A stretch of 8,692 bases of DNA from Firmicutes bacterium UBA2058. GTDB lineage: Bacteria > Bacillota > Clostridia > Tissierellales > Sedimentibacteraceae. Positions 6,436 through 8,692 of the stretch are shown here, piece after piece. The DNA lies in contig DDAM01000064.1 in NCBI GenBank assembly GCA_002332905.1, positions 1-8,692 of the forward strand. The letters are read 5' to 3'. Position 1 is the stretch's first letter; the number at the start of each line of letters is the position of its first letter. The notes beneath the pieces are model-generated. The model made no database searches. It was given only the letters and a program-made list of their open reading frames with translations, and was not told the DNA's origin. Position numbers and translations under genes: made by a program.

Positions 6436-6523
6436 TTTTATAATGATATTGTTTTAATAGTATTAATAATAATTGTTATTTTAGTTTTAATATATAACAC
6501 TAAATTATAAGGAGATATTCATT

Positions 6524-8548
6524 ATGGCTAAGATTAAACTAAAAAAATCTAAAATTAAATTGCCTAAAGAGAAAAAAATTAAGACTAAAAAGATTATGAC
6601 AGAAGATATTAATAAAATAAAAAGTAAAAGACTTCAGCTAAAAAACTTTAAAATAAGTTTAAGACTTTTAATTGGGTTTACTATTGTACTGCTTTTTTTT
6701 GCAATTACTGTGGGAGTTTCATTTATCAACCTGCGAAACGTTTCCATAAACATGGACAAATTCTATAATGATCTTTACGAAACATCTAGATCATGCGTTA
6801 ATGCCAGAAATGCTGTTATGGGTATAGAAAACGATATGCTAAAAATAATTTCTGAAGCTGATGGCATAAGTAACGTGGAATCATACATATCTGATATAGA
6901 GGCGAGAGGAAATAGCTTAAATGAGTCTATTGTTCTTCTAGAAAAAAACTTCACCGGAGATTTAAAATTAATAAGTACCTTCAAGGAACACATTGAAAAT
7001 TCAAATAAATATAAAGAAGAAATATATAAATTTGCAAGAAGTGGCGGAATTCTTGGAGTTGAAAAAATTTTAAAATTCAACTACTTACCTTCGCTTAGAA
7101 AAGCAGCTAATGCGTTAACTCCTGTTGAAGCTAAAGCTACAGAAGACATTAATTTAGCTATTAAAAAAGCAAATTCTATGTATTTTAAAGCAATGATAAC
7201 AATTCTATCAGTGTTTGTATTAGGAATCACTTTTGCGATTTTATTAAGTATTATGATAACTAGAAGTATAGTTAAACCTATGATACAAATTGAGAAAGCC
7301 GCCGCCGATATGGCAAAAGGAAAACTAAATACTGAGATTAATTATGAATCAAATGATGAACTTGGTCATTTAGCTAATAATATTAAAACGACAACCAGCA
7401 TATTATCTACTTATATAAATAATATCTCAAGTACTTTAGAAAAAATTTCAAGAGGTAATATGCAAATTGATTTTAATATAGAATATATAGGAGATTTTGC
7501 ACCAATTAAAAAATCAATTACTAAAATAGCTAATTCTTTAAGCAGCTCTTTATATAAAATAAATCAATCATCAGAACAAGTAGCTAGTGGTGCGGAGCAA
7601 GTAGCAAGCGGCTCACAGGCTTTATCCCAAGGTACATTACAACAAGCTAATGCTATAGACACATTATCTAGATCTATTAATGATATCTCAAATAAAGCTA
7701 AAAACAACACCTCTAATGCAGAAAATGCTAGTAACTTTTCAATGCAGGTGCAAAAAGAGGTTGAACGTGGCAATAGATTGATGAAGCAAATGATTGAGTC
7801 AATGGATGATATATCAGTAGCTTCAAAAGAAATTAGTAAGATAATAAGAACAATAGATGATTTGGCTTTTCAAACTAATGTACTTGCATTAAATGCTTCT
7901 GTAGAAGCAGCAAGAGCTGGGGTTGCTGGAAGAGGTTTTGCGGTTGTTGCAGGGGAAGTTAAAGTGCTGGCTGAAAAAAGTGCACAGTCAGCTGAAAATA
8001 CAACAACACTTATTGAAAACACTGTTAGGGCGATTAAGAAGGGAACTAAAGTGGCAGACGAAACTGCAAAATCCCTTAACGCTATTGTACAGGGTTCTAA
8101 AAAATCAACTGAGTTTATAAATGAAATAGTTGTATCATCCAATGAGCAATTATCTTCTATAGACAACGTCATAGAAGGTGTAGAAAGAATCTCAGATGTC
8201 ATACAGACAAATTCAGCTACTGCCGAGGAAAGCGCTGCTGCAAGCGAGGAATTATCAAGTCTTGCTAATATGTTAAAAGAAGAAGTAGCTAAATTTAGAC
8301 TCATTGGTCAAAAATCAGTTGTAATAGAAGATGATTATATTAACGAAGAAAATTTTGACAATGTCGAAGGAATCAATGAAGTAGAAGATATTAAAATTAT
8401 TGAGGAAATAGAGGAGCTTGAAGAATTTAATAAAATAGAAGAAATTAATGAAATCGATGAATTTGATTTTGTTGAAGATAATATATTTAACGATGACAGT
8501 GATGACGAATTAAATAAAACAAATAGCGATTTTGTCGAAAATAATTAA
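6524..8548 (+). CDS. Methyl-accepting chemotaxis protein (4HB sensor, HAMP, MCP signalling domain)
   Basis: A transmembrane chemoreceptor that would signal to CheA/CheW. It has a lysine-rich cytoplasmic head (1-44; 17 Lys), TM1 (about 45-68), an external helical segment of about 150 residues resembling the four-helix-bundle MCP sensor, TM2 (about 221-245), HAMP (about 246-300) and a second HAMP-like stretch (about 304-348, with RGNMQIDF and YIGDFAPIKKSI). The cytoplasmic coiled-coil signalling domain spans about 350-595, with the conserved hairpin tip at about 454-490 (DDLAFQTNVLALNASVEAA, then GRGFAVVAGEVKVLAEKS) and the terminal TAEESAAASEEL at 567. Methylation helices lie around EQVASGAEQVASG (351) and TAEESAAASEEL. 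The tail (601-674) has 31 Asp/Glu in 74 residues and no CheR/CheB-tethering pentapeptide at the end. AAGGAG (6509-6514) lies nine bases before the ATG, so the long basic head is genuine. The ligand is unknown. An intrinsic terminator follows. Confidence 0.95.
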   Translation: MAKIKLKKSKIKLPKEKKIKTKKIMTEDINKIKSKRLQLKNFKISLRLLIGFTIVLLFFAITVGVSFINLRNVSINMDKFYNDLYETSRSCVNARNAVMGIENDMLKIISEADGISNVESYISDIEARGNSLNESIVLLEKNFTGDLKLISTFKEHIENSNKYKEEIYKFARSGGILGVEKILKFNYLPSLRKAANALTPVEAKATEDINLAIKKANSMYFKAMITILSVFVLGITFAILLSIMITRSIVKPMIQIEKAAADMAKGKLNTEINYESNDELGHLANNIKTTTSILSTYINNISSTLEKISRGNMQIDFNIEYIGDFAPIKKSITKIANSLSSSLYKINQSSEQVASGAEQVASGSQALSQGTLQQANAIDTLSRSINDISNKAKNNTSNAENASNFSMQVQKEVERGNRLMKQMIESMDDISVASKEISKIIRTIDDLAFQTNVLALNASVEAARAGVAGRGFAVVAGEVKVLAEKSAQSAENTTTLIENTVRAIKKGTKVADETAKSLNAIVQGSKKSTEFINEIVVSSNEQLSSIDNVIEGVERISDVIQTNSATAEESAAASEELSSLANMLKEEVAKFRLIGQKSVVIEDDYINEENFDNVEGINEVEDIKIIEEIEELEEFNKIEEINEIDEFDFVEDNIFNDDSDDELNKTNSDFVENN

Positions 8549-8556
8549 ATTTAATG

Positions 8557-8588
8557 AAAAGTATAAGTGTAAAAGCTTGTACTTTTTT
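8557..8588 (+). terminator. Rho-independent terminator of the chemoreceptor gene
   Basis: AAAAGTATAAG (8557-8567) pairs with CTTGTACTTTT (8576-8586) over 11 positions, with one U.G wobble and an 8-base loop. A T-run reaches 8588. It begins nine bases after the stop codon. Confidence 0.8.
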
Positions 8589-8596
8589 CTATTTAC

Positions 8597-8625
8597 TTGA
8601 TATTTTTTTAATATAATAATATAAT
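8597..8625 (+). promoter_or_regulatory. Sigma-A promoter for the next, truncated gene
   Basis: -35 TTGATA (8597-8602), a 17-base spacer and a perfect -10 TATAAT (8620-8625). The start near 8632 gives a leader of about 50 bases, leading to an AGGAGG ribosome binding site at 8671-8676. Confidence 0.7.
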
Positions 8626-8649
8626 TAAAAAAATATTAAAACAAAATTG

Positions 8650-8661
8650 AAACATATGTTT
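8650..8661. repeat. 12-bp perfect palindrome in the leader of the downstream gene
   Basis: AAACATATGTTT is self-complementary with no spacer. It lies downstream of the predicted transcription start and upstream of the ribosome binding site, and could be an operator. In DNA this AT-rich, chance cannot be excluded. Confidence 0.3.
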
Positions 8662-8681
8662 TAAGACAGTAGGAGGTAAGA

Positions 8682-8692
8682 GTGAAGAAAAA
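8682..8692 (+). CDS. 5' end of a truncated gene (GTG start)
   Basis: AGGAGG at 8671-8676 is followed five bases later by GTG, then AAG AAA and two more bases, so the encoded protein starts Met-Lys-Lys. Together with the promoter at 8597-8625 this marks the start of a separate transcription unit that leaves the window. A Met-Lys-Lys start is common in secreted or membrane proteins, but nothing more can be said about its function. Confidence 0.6.

Noticed and set aside
6326..6470. Replication origin with iterons
   Set aside because: AT-rich tandem repeats are present, but I see no DnaA box (TTATNCACA) or initiator gene. The position between two divergent promoters favours a regulatory role.

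Overview
The window looks like chromosomal DNA of a strictly anaerobic, low-GC Firmicute, most likely class Clostridia. The evidence is a strong A+T bias with AGA/ATA-rich codons, purine-rich AGGAGG-type ribosome binding sites, and textbook sigma-A promoters, several with an extended -10. The gene set also fits: a very large activase/2-hydroxyacyl-CoA dehydratase fusion (oxygen-sensitive Fe-S chemistry), a tRNA 2-selenouridine synthase (a selenium user), and a clostridial-style methyl-accepting chemotaxis protein. I cannot name the genus from the sequence alone.

Layout: (1) Positions 1-143 hold a compact regulatory region with two sigma-A-like promoters, a perfect 7-bp-arm palindrome and a 10-bp direct repeat. 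(2) Positions 144-1827 are a two-gene + strand operon: a histidine (RHG) phosphatase, then mnmH/selU. (3) Positions 1828-1989 lie between convergent genes and hold four inverted repeats in a row, including a bidirectional Rho-independent terminator. (4) Positions 1990-6234 on the - strand encode a single 1414-residue protein. It contains two complete HgdC/BadF-type ATPase activase domains, a four-cysteine cluster, a DUF2229 region and an HgdA/HgdB-like reductase region. (5) Positions 6235-6523 are a divergent intergenic region with one strong promoter pointing each way. Between the promoters lie two exact 22-bp repeats built of inverted AATATTG/CAATATT elements, with a third degenerate copy at the chemoreceptor start site. 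(6) Positions 6524-8548 encode a 674-residue transmembrane chemoreceptor with a lysine-rich head and a glutamate/aspartate-rich tail. (7) Positions 8549-8692 hold its terminator, then a promoter, ribosome binding site and the first codons of another + strand gene that runs off the window.

The phosphatase and MnmH are very probably cotranscribed; MnmH exchanges sulfur for selenium at the wobble uridine of some tRNAs. The large - strand protein looks like a one-chain version of systems that are normally two components: an ATP-driven electron injector plus a low-potential Fe-S acceptor enzyme. Its substrate cannot be read from the sequence. It and the chemoreceptor are transcribed divergently from a shared, repeat-bearing control region, so co-regulation is possible but unproven. 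The best candidates for something undescribed are the large fusion protein and this divergent repeat cluster.
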